Shown one piece after another: positions 8,579 through 16,431 of a stretch of 64,000 nt of DNA (position 1 is its first letter; every line of letters begins with the position of its first letter). The stretch comes from Kordia algicida. Lineage in GTDB: Bacteria; Bacteroidota; Bacteroidia; Flavobacteriales; Flavobacteriaceae. Both the position numbers and the translations under genes were made by a program. Location of the stretch: the NCBI RefSeq assembly GCF_051013375.1, contig NZ_CP142125.1, one strand, 5' to 3'. The notes beneath the pieces are model-generated. The model saw nothing but the letters and a program-made list of their open reading frames with translations. It was not told the origin of the DNA and did no database searches.

Positions 8579-8965
8579 ATGGATTATTTGCATAAAGAAA
8601 AATTTGTTGAAACATTTGAAATGTACATTTGTGATTGTTATGGTCCTGAAGGTTGGTATCATGATAAACAAACCAGTACAGCATGTTTTAGAATTCGAGC
8701 TACTTTTGAAGATTTAATTTCTAAGGGTTTTACTAAATACGATGCAATCTTTGTGCTGTGTAAACAGGTAAATATTACATTTGAGATACTCTTGAAATTA
8801 GATTATGAAATTACCATCAAGACATTTATGAATGGTAAAGAATGGAAAGCCAGTACTTTTAATGGAAATAGGTTTGATGCCTCAGAAATTTTAGCTAGTA
8901 GATTAAGTGAATTATTATATGTTAGGTTTCAGAATATAATTTTTATTGAAGACGCTTCAAAATAA
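8579..8965 (+). CDS. Hypothetical protein, 128 residues
   Basis: I do not recognise this protein. It is soluble by composition, without a signal peptide or membrane segment. Cysteines cluster near the start (MYICDCYGPEGWYHDKQTST) and there is one more near residue 60. The middle (residues 38-65) looks helical (FEDLISKGFTKYDAIFVLCK), and the C-terminal half alternates strand-like and helical segments. It is preceded by a good -7 element and stands alone between the lanthipeptide-like gene and csbD. The codon use resembles its neighbours. Position next to a RiPP-like gene makes an immunity or accessory role thinkable, but it has its own promoter and lies after a terminator, so I would not assume it. 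Confidence 0.7.
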   Translation: MDYLHKEKFVETFEMYICDCYGPEGWYHDKQTSTACFRIRATFEDLISKGFTKYDAIFVLCKQVNITFEILLKLDYEITIKTFMNGKEWKASTFNGNRFDASEILASRLSELLYVRFQNIIFIEDASK

Positions 8966-9208
8966 ACAGCAATTACTATTCTTTTAGAAGGAACATACTT
9001 CTTTTATAACTTCTTCATTCAGAACTTTTATAACCTTTTAGGCGATTACTCATTCGTGTTTAAATACGCTTGATAGTCAATTTAACAAAAATGTTAAAAT
9101 GCAACTTACAATCGTTAAAGTATGCTAAATCTTGGGCTATCTTTTTAAAAGCCATGCTATTATTCATAACTTTAAGTAAAATCAATAATAATCAAAAAAA
9201 TAGCTATT

Positions 9209-9394
9209 ATGAATCAAGATCAATTTGAAGGTAAATGGAAACAAATTAAAGGAGACTTTAAGAAGAAATACGGAAAAATAACAGACGACGAGTATAATGA
9301 AGCAGAAGGAAGTTTGGAAAAACTTGCTGGTAAAGTGCAAGAGAAATATGGAAAAACGAAAGAAGAATTAAAGAAAGAATTAGAAAACTGGTAA
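9209..9394 (+). CDS. CsbD family protein
   Basis: A 61-residue hydrophilic, Lys/Glu-rich protein. Its sequence MNQDQFEGKWKQIKGDFKKK and the later YNEAEGSLEKLAGKVQEKYG is the CsbD-like pattern, full length for the family. CsbD-like proteins are small helical proteins that build up under general stress in many bacteria; their biochemical role is not settled. The gene stands alone and is closed by a very strong terminator, as is usual for a small, highly expressed stress gene. Confidence 0.9.
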   Translation: MNQDQFEGKWKQIKGDFKKKYGKITDDEYNEAEGSLEKLAGKVQEKYGKTKEELKKELENW

Positions 9395-9408
9395 TCGTTA
9401 TTTACTTC

Positions 9409-9448
9409 AAAAAAAGCGCTTTTGTTACGTAACAAAAGCGCTTTTTTT
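9409..9448. terminator. Terminator of csbD, 20-bp perfect palindrome
   Basis: Each arm is 20 bases (AAAAAAAGCGCTTTTGTTAC and its exact reverse complement) with no spacer between them, so it would also end transcription from the opposite strand. Confidence 0.9.
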
Positions 9449-9531
9449 ATGATCTTTTCTCTACTAAATCTAAGTAAAATGAATTCTAAAATTAAAACTG
9501 TGAAACTTACAGCTCGAATTAAAATTAATTG

Positions 9532-9548
9532 AATTACAATTTGTAATT
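9532..9548. promoter_or_regulatory. Operator-like inverted repeat before the isoaspartyl peptidase gene
   Basis: AATTACAA and TTGTAATT form a perfect 8-bp inverted repeat around one T, 22 bases before the ATG. The size and symmetry suit a dimeric repressor or activator. No regulator gene adjoins it, so its role is inferred only from shape and place. Confidence 0.4.
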
Positions 9549-9570
9549 TCGTGCTTTAAATTCAACAAAA

Positions 9571-10500
9571 ATGCAAACCATTTCACTTGCCATTCACGGT
9601 GGCGCAGGAACATTAGTAAAAGGAATGATGACGCCGCAACTAGAAGCGGAATATAAAGCAGCTTTACAAAAAGCCTTGGATGCAGGTTACCAACTATTGG
9701 AAGAAGGAAAATCTTCGGTAGAAGCCGTAGAAGAAGCTGTACGTTTGTTAGAAGATTCGCATTTGTTCAACGCTGGAAAAGGAAGTGTGTTTACCGCGCA
9801 AGGAACACACGAAATGGATGCGGCTATTATGGAAGGAAAAACTTTGAATGCAGGTGCGGTTTCACTTATTACAGGAATCAAAAATCCAGTGTTATTGGCA
9901 CGCGATGTCATGGAAAAAAGTGAACACGTGTTTATGGCGGGCGAAGGCGCGATGTATTTTGCAAAAATGCACAACTACAAAATAGAAGATTCATCGTATT
10001 TTTACGATGAATTACGATACAATCAGTGGCAAGAAATAAAAGATAGTGATACTTTTCAATTAGATCATTCGCTTAAAAAAGATTCAAAATTCGGAACTGT
10101 GGGCGCAGTTGCTTGCGATAAAAACGGAAACATTGCGGCAGCAACTTCTACAGGCGGAATGACCAACAAACGTTTTGGTCGTGTGGGCGATTCTCCAATG
10201 ATTGGAGCAGGAAACTACGCAAACAACGAAACTTGTGCTGTGTCTTGTACAGGAAGTGGCGAATATTTCATTCGTGGAGTTGTGGCGTATGATGTATCTG
10301 CTTTAATAGAACACAAAGCCTATTCACTTGAAAAAGCAGCTGATGAGGTTATCAATAAGCGTATTCTAAAAATTGGTGGTGATGGCGGATTGATCGCGGT
10401 TGATGCCAAAGGAAACATTGCGATGCCATTTAATACCGAAGGCATGTACCGAGCGTGTAAATCTTCAAATGGAATGGAAGAAGTGGCTATTTATAAATAG
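9571..10500 (+). CDS. Isoaspartyl peptidase / plant-type L-asparaginase
   Basis: A 309-residue N-terminal-nucleophile hydrolase of the Ntn asparaginase (family T2) type. It starts with ISLAIHGGAGTL, the family's hallmark. The autocleavage site is KFGTVGAVACD, so Thr176 would become the N-terminal catalytic nucleophile. The substrate-pocket motif TSTGGMTNKRFGRVGDSP and the later TGSGEYFIRG are present. Such enzymes split beta-aspartyl dipeptides and L-asparagine. Since cyanophycinase releases beta-Asp-Arg, and genes for cyanophycinase and cyanophycin synthetase follow, a role in the last step of cyanophycin breakdown to Asp and Arg is likely (inference from context). No signal peptide is seen, so it probably acts in the cytoplasm. 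Confidence 0.93.
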   Translation: MQTISLAIHGGAGTLVKGMMTPQLEAEYKAALQKALDAGYQLLEEGKSSVEAVEEAVRLLEDSHLFNAGKGSVFTAQGTHEMDAAIMEGKTLNAGAVSLITGIKNPVLLARDVMEKSEHVFMAGEGAMYFAKMHNYKIEDSSYFYDELRYNQWQEIKDSDTFQLDHSLKKDSKFGTVGAVACDKNGNIAAATSTGGMTNKRFGRVGDSPMIGAGNYANNETCAVSCTGSGEYFIRGVVAYDVSALIEHKAYSLEKAADEVINKRILKIGGDGGLIAVDAKGNIAMPFNTEGMYRACKSSNGMEEVAIYK

Positions 10501-10569
10501 GAGTTCTTCTAATTTGATAATTTGAAAATGTGTTAATAAATTTTTAAACAAAACCTCTGATAATTTTAG

Positions 10570-10645
10570 AATCGGTCTAATATCTAATAAGCGTTAGCGA
10601 TCTAATATCCAATAGCGCAGCGGTCTAGCAGCAAAGCGATCTAAA
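10570..10645. repeat. Degenerate tandem repeat built on (A/G)GCG(A/G)TCTA
   Basis: Four related units follow one another: GGTCTAATATCTAATAAGCG, GATCTAATATCCAATAGCGC, GGTCTAGCAGC and GATCTAAA, separated by GTTAGC, AGC and AAAGC. The spacing shrinks from about 25 to 16 bases. It lies between the convergent isoaspartyl peptidase and cyanophycinase genes and is non-coding. Confidence 0.55.
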
Positions 10646-10735
10646 AAAAGAATCAGGATTTTTAGAATCAAGAATCAAGACGTTTCTTATAAGAGTAAAA
10701 ACAATTTTAAAGTATGAGTAAGCATCTAAAAGCGT

Positions 10736-10759
10736 TCACATTGAGCGAAGTCGAAATGA
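10736..10759. repeat. Dispersed TTGAGCGAAGTCGAAATG-type intergenic motif
   Basis: TCACATTGAGCGAAGTCGAA is an imperfect palindrome around the CGA...TCG core. A second copy, TCACATCGAGCGCAGTCGAG, lies at 44466-44489 in another gap between genes. Short motifs of this form are often seen between genes in flavobacterial genomes. Confidence 0.55.
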
Positions 10760-10765
10760 AGCGGC

Positions 10766-11629
10766 CTAAATAAAAGGTGCTTCAATCGGTAATACAGAAA
10801 CTTTACGATTTTTAATATCAAACTGATCTCCATTAGACAATACATGAATCGTCATATTTGCCATCGTCATTGGCGTTCCTTCTTTCAATACTTTTTCATT
10901 ATTGTGCGTTAAGGTTGCACCATCAAAAATAATCACCATTCCAGAACCAATCACGGTACAATCGTTTCCATTTTTGATAATCATTCCAGTATCTTCTGCC
11001 AATCCGATTCCGATCAAATTTGGAAATTTTGCCACAGCTTCCGATTGACGCCCAAAACGTCCACGGCGAATAAAATGTGTGTCAATAACCAACTCAGGAA
11101 TCAGGCTTAATCCTTTATACATCGTTACTGCACCTTTAATAAATGCTTCCGAAGCACTTCCGCCAGCTATCATTTCATTTGCCATTGCCATTGCGCCAGC
11201 ACTTGTGCCTGCAATTACAAAACCTTCTTCATTTTTGTAACGATCAGCTAAAATATTATGAATCGTTGTTCCGCCAATTTTATTTGTAATCTTTGACTGA
11301 TCGCCACCAGAAAACATAATACAGTTTGCGGTCTTAACCAATCCAATAGCAGTCTCTTTCTCAGAATCTTCTTTGCTTCTTATGTCCAATACGGTAACAT
11401 CTGTACAACCCAATTTATCAAAAGCATTCAAATAATTTTCTCCAACTTCTACAGGAATGCTTGAAGCTGTCGGAATTACCACAATTTTTGCATCAATACC
11501 TCCGGCTTCTTTTACAACATGAAATAAAATTCCATCATCAATAAACTCTAGTGTATATTGTTCATTTTCTTCAATACCTTTATCTTCATTTCCTCCAATT
11601 GGAATCAAAGTACCTTTAATCTGCTGCAT
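10766..11629 (-). CDS. cphB: Cyanophycinase
   Basis: A 287-residue serine peptidase of family S51. It hydrolyses the storage polymer cyanophycin (a poly-aspartate chain with arginine side groups) to beta-Asp-Arg dipeptides. The nucleophile lies in GTSAGAMAMA (Ser143), with the upstream loop FSGGDQ (106-111) and the downstream VIDTHFIRRGRFGR (His185), all in the order and spacing of cyanophycinases. IGGNEDKG near the N-terminus is also typical. There is no signal peptide, so this is the intracellular type. The gene is divergent from cyanophycin synthetase, sharing the 184-base gap, which suits opposite control of making and breaking the polymer. Confidence 0.93.
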   Translation of the reverse strand: MQQIKGTLIPIGGNEDKGIEENEQYTLEFIDDGILFHVVKEAGGIDAKIVVIPTASSIPVEVGENYLNAFDKLGCTDVTVLDIRSKEDSEKETAIGLVKTANCIMFSGGDQSKITNKIGGTTIHNILADRYKNEEGFVIAGTSAGAMAMANEMIAGGSASEAFIKGAVTMYKGLSLIPELVIDTHFIRRGRFGRQSEAVAKFPNLIGIGLAEDTGMIIKNGNDCTVIGSGMVIIFDGATLTHNNEKVLKEGTPMTMANMTIHVLSNGDQFDIKNRKVSVLPIEAPFI

Positions 11630-11652
11630 GTTCTTATGATTTTTTGTGATTG

Positions 11653-11660
11653 CAAAAGTA
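11653..11660 (-). promoter_or_regulatory. -7 element before cyanophycinase
   Basis: The minus strand reads TACTTTTG (TAnnTTTG), 23 bases before the cyanophycinase ATG. The -33 box is not clear. Confidence 0.5.
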
Positions 11661-11813
11661 AAATAATTTTCTGTCTGTGTATCTTTTTTTAATGTAATCT
11701 TAAATGATGTATATAGAATATTGAAAAGAAGACATAAGTCTGTGAAATTTTTCTATATTTATGATCGGACTTGTTATAAAAACAAATCTTTCAATTAACC
11801 AAACCAACAACAC

Positions 11814-14468
11814 ATGGAAATAAGAAGTATAAACGCAATGCGCGGACCAAACTATTGGTCTGTAAGAAGACATAAGTTAATCGTAATGGTATTGGATCTT
11901 CAAGAAATGGAAGAATATCCTACCAATAAAGTCGATGGCTTCGGAGATCGGTTAAAAGCCATGTTTCCTTCCATGTATTCACATCGTTGTTCGGAAGGTT
12001 GTGAAGGTGGTTTTTTTATGCGTGTGGATGATGGTACTTGGATGGGACACGTAATTGAGCACATTGCACTAGAAATACAAACCTTGGCGGGAATGGACAC
12101 AGGTTTTGGTAGAACACGCGGTTATGGAGAAGAAGGTGTGTACAATGTGGTATTCTCTTATATGGAAGAAAAAGTAGGTCGTTATGCAGCAAAATCAGCG
12201 GTGCGAATTTGTGAAGCCTTAATTGCTGGGGAAGAATACGATTTAGCTAGTGACATTCAGGATATGCGCGAAATTCGTGAAGAAGAACGTCTTGGACCAA
12301 GTACAGGTTCTATCGTAGAAGAAGCAGCAAGCAGAGGAATTCCATGGATTCGCCTGAACAGATATTCACTTTGTCAATTAGGTTACGGCGCCAATCAAAA
12401 ACGCATTCAGGCAACTGTAACCAGCGAAACCAGTAATATTGGTGTTGAAATTGCCTGCGATAAAGAAGACACAAAATACTTATTAGAACAAGCTGAGGTT
12501 GAAGTGCCACGTGGCGATATTATCCGTAGAGAAAGAAGCCTGCAAGGTGCGTGTGATTATGTTGGTTTTCCTTTGGTGATAAAACCGATCAACGGAAATC
12601 ACGGACGTGGAATTACAGTTGATATCAATACATACGATGAAGCTTTGGTTGCTTTTAAAGCGGCACAAGAAGTATCTCGATCAGTGATTGTAGAAAAATA
12701 CATTACAGGAGACGATTACCGTTTGCTTGTCATTAATAATAAATTGGTCGCTGCGGCAAAACGTACACCTGCTCATGTTGTTGGAGATGGAACATCCACC
12801 ATTCAAGAGTTGATCGATGAAGTAAACAAAGATGAACGCAGAGGTTACGGACACGAAAAGGTCTTAACCATGATTAAGGTAAACGATTTAACACAAACCT
12901 TAATTGCTGCCAAAGGATATACCTTAGAAACTGTCTTAGAAAAAGACGAAGTAATGGTGTTAAAAGACACGGCAAACCTAAGTACTGGTGGAACTGCCGA
13001 GGATGTTACAGATATCGTGCATCCTGCCAATGTATTTATGGCAGAACGTATCTCCAAAATCATTGATTTAGATATTTGTGGAATTGATGTAATGACGTCT
13101 GACATAAGCAAGCCGCTTGCAGAAACTGGCGGCGCTGTTTTAGAAGTAAATGCAGGTCCAGGATTCCGTATGCACTTGGCGCCAACAGAAGGATTGCCAA
13201 GAAACGTAGCTTCTCCTGTAATAGACAAATTATTTCCTCCAGGATCAACGTCACGAATTCCAATCATTGCCGTAACAGGAACGAATGGAAAAACAACAAC
13301 AACGCGTCTAATTGCGCACATGGCGAAAATGAAAGGCTACCGAGTTGGTTACACGACAAGTGATGGTGTGTACATTCAAAATAGATTGTTAATGACAGGC
13401 GATTGTACAGGTCCAGCAAGTGCAGAGTTCGTACTGAGAGATCCAACTGTAAATTATGCTGTGTTAGAATGTGCTCGTGGCGGATTATTACGTGCAGGTT
13501 TAGGATTTAAAAATTGTGATATTGGAATCGTAACCAATGTAGCTGCCGATCATTTAGGACTCAAAGGAATTCACACCATAGAACAATTAGCCAAAGTAAA
13601 AGGTGTCATTCCAGAAACGGTATTGCCAGATGGCACCGCAATTTTAAATGCAGATGACGAATTGGTGTATGCAATGCGTAAAAATGTTGAATGTAATGTG
13701 GCGTTATTTTCACTCGATGAAAACAATCCGCACATCAAAGCCATGCAAAAACGTGGTGGAATTTGTGCCATCTACGAAAATGGATATATAACTTTATGTA
13801 GAGGCGAATGGAAAATGCGTGTCATCAAAGCCGTAAATGTACCGTTAACTTTTGGTGGAAAAGCTACATTTATGATTCAAAATGTATTGCCAGCCGTTAT
13901 TACTGCATACTTAAAAGGATTTACCTTAGAAGATATGCGTGCTGCGTTAGAAACCTTTATTCCATCTGCTTCACAAACACCAGGACGTTTAAATCTGTTT
14001 AAGTTTAAAAATTTCCAAATATTAGTCGATTACGCGCACAATCCAGCAGGAATGCGTGCTTTAAAACAATTTGTAGACAATTTAAACGCGACTGAAAAAA
14101 TTGGAATCATTGCAGGAATTGGCGATAGGCGAGTGGAAGATAACAACGAAATGGGCGCATTGGCAGCAGAAATGTTTGATGAAGTAATCATTCGTCAAGA
14201 CAAACGCTTGCGCGGAAAAACGGAAGAAGAATTGATTAAAATGTTGGATGATGGAATAAAAATGCACGATCCAAACAAGAAAACAACCATTATTCCATCA
14301 GAAAAAAAAGCCATTCTACACGCAGTAAAAAATGCAAAAAAAGGCACTCTAATTGTGCTATGTAGTGATGTAGTACCAGATGCGCTAGATTTAGTCAAAA
14401 AACTAAAAGAAGAAGAATCGAATGAGTTGTATGATTTTACACCTGACGACATTCCGAACTTACCATAA
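11814..14468 (+). CDS. cphA: Cyanophycin synthetase
   Basis: An 884-residue ATP-dependent ligase that extends cyanophycin by adding aspartate and then arginine. The N-terminal domain (to about 160) includes GHVIEHIALEIQTLAGMDTG. An ATP-grasp module follows (about 220-470; GFPLVIKPINGNHGRGI, VIVEKYITGDDYRLLVINN, LEVNAGPGFRMH). The C-terminal Mur-ligase-like module starts near residue 485 with the P-loop VTGTNGKTTTTRL and contains VDYAHNPAG. This three-part build and the length match CphA. A strong terminator follows the stop. With the divergent cyanophycinase and nearby isoaspartyl peptidase it forms a nitrogen and arginine storage system. Both active modules look intact. Confidence 0.96.
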   Translation: MEIRSINAMRGPNYWSVRRHKLIVMVLDLQEMEEYPTNKVDGFGDRLKAMFPSMYSHRCSEGCEGGFFMRVDDGTWMGHVIEHIALEIQTLAGMDTGFGRTRGYGEEGVYNVVFSYMEEKVGRYAAKSAVRICEALIAGEEYDLASDIQDMREIREEERLGPSTGSIVEEAASRGIPWIRLNRYSLCQLGYGANQKRIQATVTSETSNIGVEIACDKEDTKYLLEQAEVEVPRGDIIRRERSLQGACDYVGFPLVIKPINGNHGRGITVDINTYDEALVAFKAAQEVSRSVIVEKYITGDDYRLLVINNKLVAAAKRTPAHVVGDGTSTIQELIDEVNKDERRGYGHEKVLTMIKVNDLTQTLIAAKGYTLETVLEKDEVMVLKDTANLSTGGTAEDVTDIVHPANVFMAERISKIIDLDICGIDVMTSDISKPLAETGGAVLEVNAGPGFRMHLAPTEGLPRNVASPVIDKLFPPGSTSRIPIIAVTGTNGKTTTTRLIAHMAKMKGYRVGYTTSDGVYIQNRLLMTGDCTGPASAEFVLRDPTVNYAVLECARGGLLRAGLGFKNCDIGIVTNVAADHLGLKGIHTIEQLAKVKGVIPETVLPDGTAILNADDELVYAMRKNVECNVALFSLDENNPHIKAMQKRGGICAIYENGYITLCRGEWKMRVIKAVNVPLTFGGKATFMIQNVLPAVITAYLKGFTLEDMRAALETFIPSASQTPGRLNLFKFKNFQILVDYAHNPAGMRALKQFVDNLNATEKIGIIAGIGDRRVEDNNEMGALAAEMFDEVIIRQDKRLRGKTEEELIKMLDDGIKMHDPNKKTTIIPSEKKAILHAVKNAKKGTLIVLCSDVVPDALDLVKKLKEEESNELYDFTPDDIPNLP

Positions 14469-14479
14469 CAACAAATTTA

Positions 14480-14512
14480 AAAACTCTCGAAAACCTTCGG
14501 GAGTTTTTTTTA
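14480..14512 (+). terminator. Terminator of cphA
   Basis: AAACTCTCGAA pairs with TTCGGGAGTTT (one T-G wobble) around AACC and is followed by a run of T. It begins 12 bases after the cphA stop. Confidence 0.85.
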
Positions 14513-14517
14513 GGAAT

Positions 14518-14678
14518 GAAGTGGTTTAAACTTTTTCTTCTGGCTGTAAATTCATCTTGTTTTGCGCTGATTTTGACTTTTTTTCCTGTCGTAGCTACAG
14601 CTATGCCACTCAAAAAAGACTTCATCTCCCCAAAAAATCTTAAATTTTCGCTTCAAAACTAAAAGTTTAAATCACTTC
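14518..14678. mobile_element. MITE-like element with 18-bp terminal inverted repeats
   Basis: The left end GAAGTGGTTTAAACTTTT (14518-14535) and right end AAAAGTTTAAATCACTTC (14661-14678) are inverted repeats matching at 17 of 18 bases. The 161-base unit is flanked by AAT on both sides (14515-14517 and 14679-14681), possibly a 3-bp target duplication. A small inner palindrome, TAGCTACAGCTA, lies near the middle. No transposase frame is present. The size, ends and lack of coding suit a non-autonomous element. It sits directly after the cphA terminator. No second copy is in the window, so mobility is unproven. Confidence 0.5.
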
Positions 14679-14747
14679 AATGTTAAAATTCCCGTAAAAC
14701 GCCAAATCAATACGTAAATAACAAGTATTTTTGTTAAAATTATATCA

Positions 14748-16046
14748 ATGCTACGATTTTTAATTCCAATTGTGATATTGCTCATTTTAGAGTTGTATAC
14801 CTTCTTTTCTGTACGCGCCTTAACAACAAACAAGTTCATCCTCATAGGTTTTTGGCTAGTTACGATTATTGTGTACGGAATCTTTTTTTACCAAATGAGT
14901 CTCACACAGCGCGAAGGTCGTTTTAGTTTGTCTACAGGATATGCGATTGCATTAGCGCTCACGTTTGTAGTGCCTAAACTATTCATTTTTGCGATCTTAT
15001 TTATAGAAGATATTTTACGCTTTTTTGCGTCGTTATTCAACTATTTTCAACATAATGGAATGACCGTTGGAGAAGCCATTCCGTCAAGACGAAAATTTAT
15101 AAGTCAATTAGCATTAGGAATAGCCGCTGTGCCATTTGCTGGATTTTTATATGGAATTTTTAAAGGAAGATACGACTACAGAGTTATAAAGCACACCATG
15201 TATTTTGATGACCTTCCTAAAGCTTTTGATGGCTACACGCTCACGCAAATTTCAGACATTCATTCAGGAAGTTTTGACAATAAAGAAAAGATTGAATATG
15301 CTGTAGATTTGATTAACGAGCAAAAAAGTGATGTGGTGCTTTTTACGGGAGATATAGTCAATGCTGTAGCAGAAGAAATGAATCCATGGATTGATACATT
15401 TAAACGAATTGAAGCCAGAGATGGAGCATATTCTGTGTTGGGAAATCACGATTATGGTTATTATGCATATAATAGTCAAGAAGAAATTGATGAAAATCAT
15501 CGAAAAATGGAAGAAGTTCACAAAGCCATTGGATTTGATTTATTGTTGAACGAAAAGCGTACGCTTGAACGAAATGGTGAAAAACTACATATTTTGGGTG
15601 TTGAAAATTGGGGAGCTTCACGTCATTTTCCAAAGCGAGGAAGTTTACGAAAAGCGACGGAAGGTGTTGTAGATGGAGAATTCAATATTTTATTATCGCA
15701 TGATCCTTCTCACTTTGATTACAAGGAAATGGAAATTAGAGAACACGAAAAGAAAGATCCTGAGGTAGTTACGGATGAACCAAATATTCTCAATTTTGAA
15801 AAAAAGATTCAGCTTACCTTGTCTGGACATACGCACGGAATGCAGTTTGGGATTGAAATTCCGTTTTTAAATTTTAAATGGAGCCCTGTAAAATATAGAT
15901 ATCCGCGTTGGGCAGGATTGTATGAAGAAGCTGGAAAATACTTGCATGTAAACCGCGGATTTGGTGTTTTGGCGTTTCCAGGACGTGTCGGAATTTGGCC
16001 AGAAATTACAGTGATAACATTGAAAAAACGTCAGAAAGTAGCATAA
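14748..16046 (+). CDS. Membrane-anchored metallophosphoesterase
   Basis: A 432-residue protein. Three hydrophobic segments lie in the first 100 residues (MLRFLIPIVILLILELYTFF onward) and a fourth near 120-135, then a calcineurin-type phosphoesterase domain. All metal-binding motifs are present in order: QISDIHSG (DxH), FTGDIVN (GD), LGNHDYG (GNHD), LLSHDPSHFD and LSGHTHGMQFG (GHxH). Proteins of this build resemble the YkuE/YaeI group, some of which act on lipid A or peptidoglycan precursors. The true substrate is not known. The gene is followed closely by the thioredoxin-fold gene on the same strand. Confidence 0.9.
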   Translation: MLRFLIPIVILLILELYTFFSVRALTTNKFILIGFWLVTIIVYGIFFYQMSLTQREGRFSLSTGYAIALALTFVVPKLFIFAILFIEDILRFFASLFNYFQHNGMTVGEAIPSRRKFISQLALGIAAVPFAGFLYGIFKGRYDYRVIKHTMYFDDLPKAFDGYTLTQISDIHSGSFDNKEKIEYAVDLINEQKSDVVLFTGDIVNAVAEEMNPWIDTFKRIEARDGAYSVLGNHDYGYYAYNSQEEIDENHRKMEEVHKAIGFDLLLNEKRTLERNGEKLHILGVENWGASRHFPKRGSLRKATEGVVDGEFNILLSHDPSHFDYKEMEIREHEKKDPEVVTDEPNILNFEKKIQLTLSGHTHGMQFGIEIPFLNFKWSPVKYRYPRWAGLYEEAGKYLHVNRGFGVLAFPGRVGIWPEITVITLKKRQKVA

Positions 16047-16060
16047 TCGCAAGAAAATAG

Positions 16061-16068
16061 TACATTTG
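16061..16068 (+). promoter_or_regulatory. -7 element before the thioredoxin-like gene
   Basis: TACATTTG matches TAnnTTTG, 66 bases before the ATG at 16135. The -33 box is not clear. Confidence 0.45.
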
Positions 16069-16134
16069 TAGTAGAGAATTAAAGATTTTTTAGTTAAAAA
16101 AATAGTAATTCAGTAAAAATTAAAACATTCGCTT

Positions 16135-16431
16135 ATGTCAAAATTTGGTGAATTAATTAGTGCAAATATTCCAATCTTGTTAGATTTTTATACAGAATGG
16201 AACGAGCAATCTAAAGCAATGCACGCGGTGTTACGCGATGTTGCTGCTGCGGTTGGCGACAGAGCCAAAGTAATTAAGATTGACGTAGATAAAAATAAAG
16301 AATTAGCAGAAGCTTTACGTGTAAAAGGACTTCCTACTTTAATGATTTATAAAGGTGGAGAAATGGTGTGGAGACAAAGTGGAGAACAAGATGCTAATAC
16401 ATTGATCGGATTGATTTCTGAACACGCTTAA
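16135..16431 (+). CDS. Thioredoxin-fold protein lacking the CxxC active site
   Basis: A 98-residue single-domain thioredoxin fold. The usual site WCGPCK is replaced by WNEQSK (in LDFYTEWNEQSKAMHAVL), so both redox cysteines are gone, and the protein has no cysteine at all. The rest of the fold is well kept: KVIKIDVDKNKELA, the cis-proline loop KGLPTLMIY, and KGGEMVWRQSG. It cannot work as a disulfide reductase. It may have a structural, chaperone or binding role, as other redox-dead thioredoxins do; that is inference. It has its own -7 element and ends 4 bases into the 3' end of the convergent deacetylase gene. Confidence 0.9.
   Translation: MSKFGELISANIPILLDFYTEWNEQSKAMHAVLRDVAAAVGDRAKVIKIDVDKNKELAEALRVKGLPTLMIYKGGEMVWRQSGEQDANTLIGLISEHA

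Noticed and set aside
12845..13321. A 158-residue open frame on the minus strand
   Set aside because: It lies wholly within cyanophycin synthetase, opposite its ATP-grasp and P-loop region, and shows no domain of its own; it is a shadow of the real gene.
14437..14625. A 62-residue frame across the MITE-like element
   Set aside because: It runs over the cphA terminator and a terminal repeat, so it cannot be a transposase or a separate gene; no motif is present.
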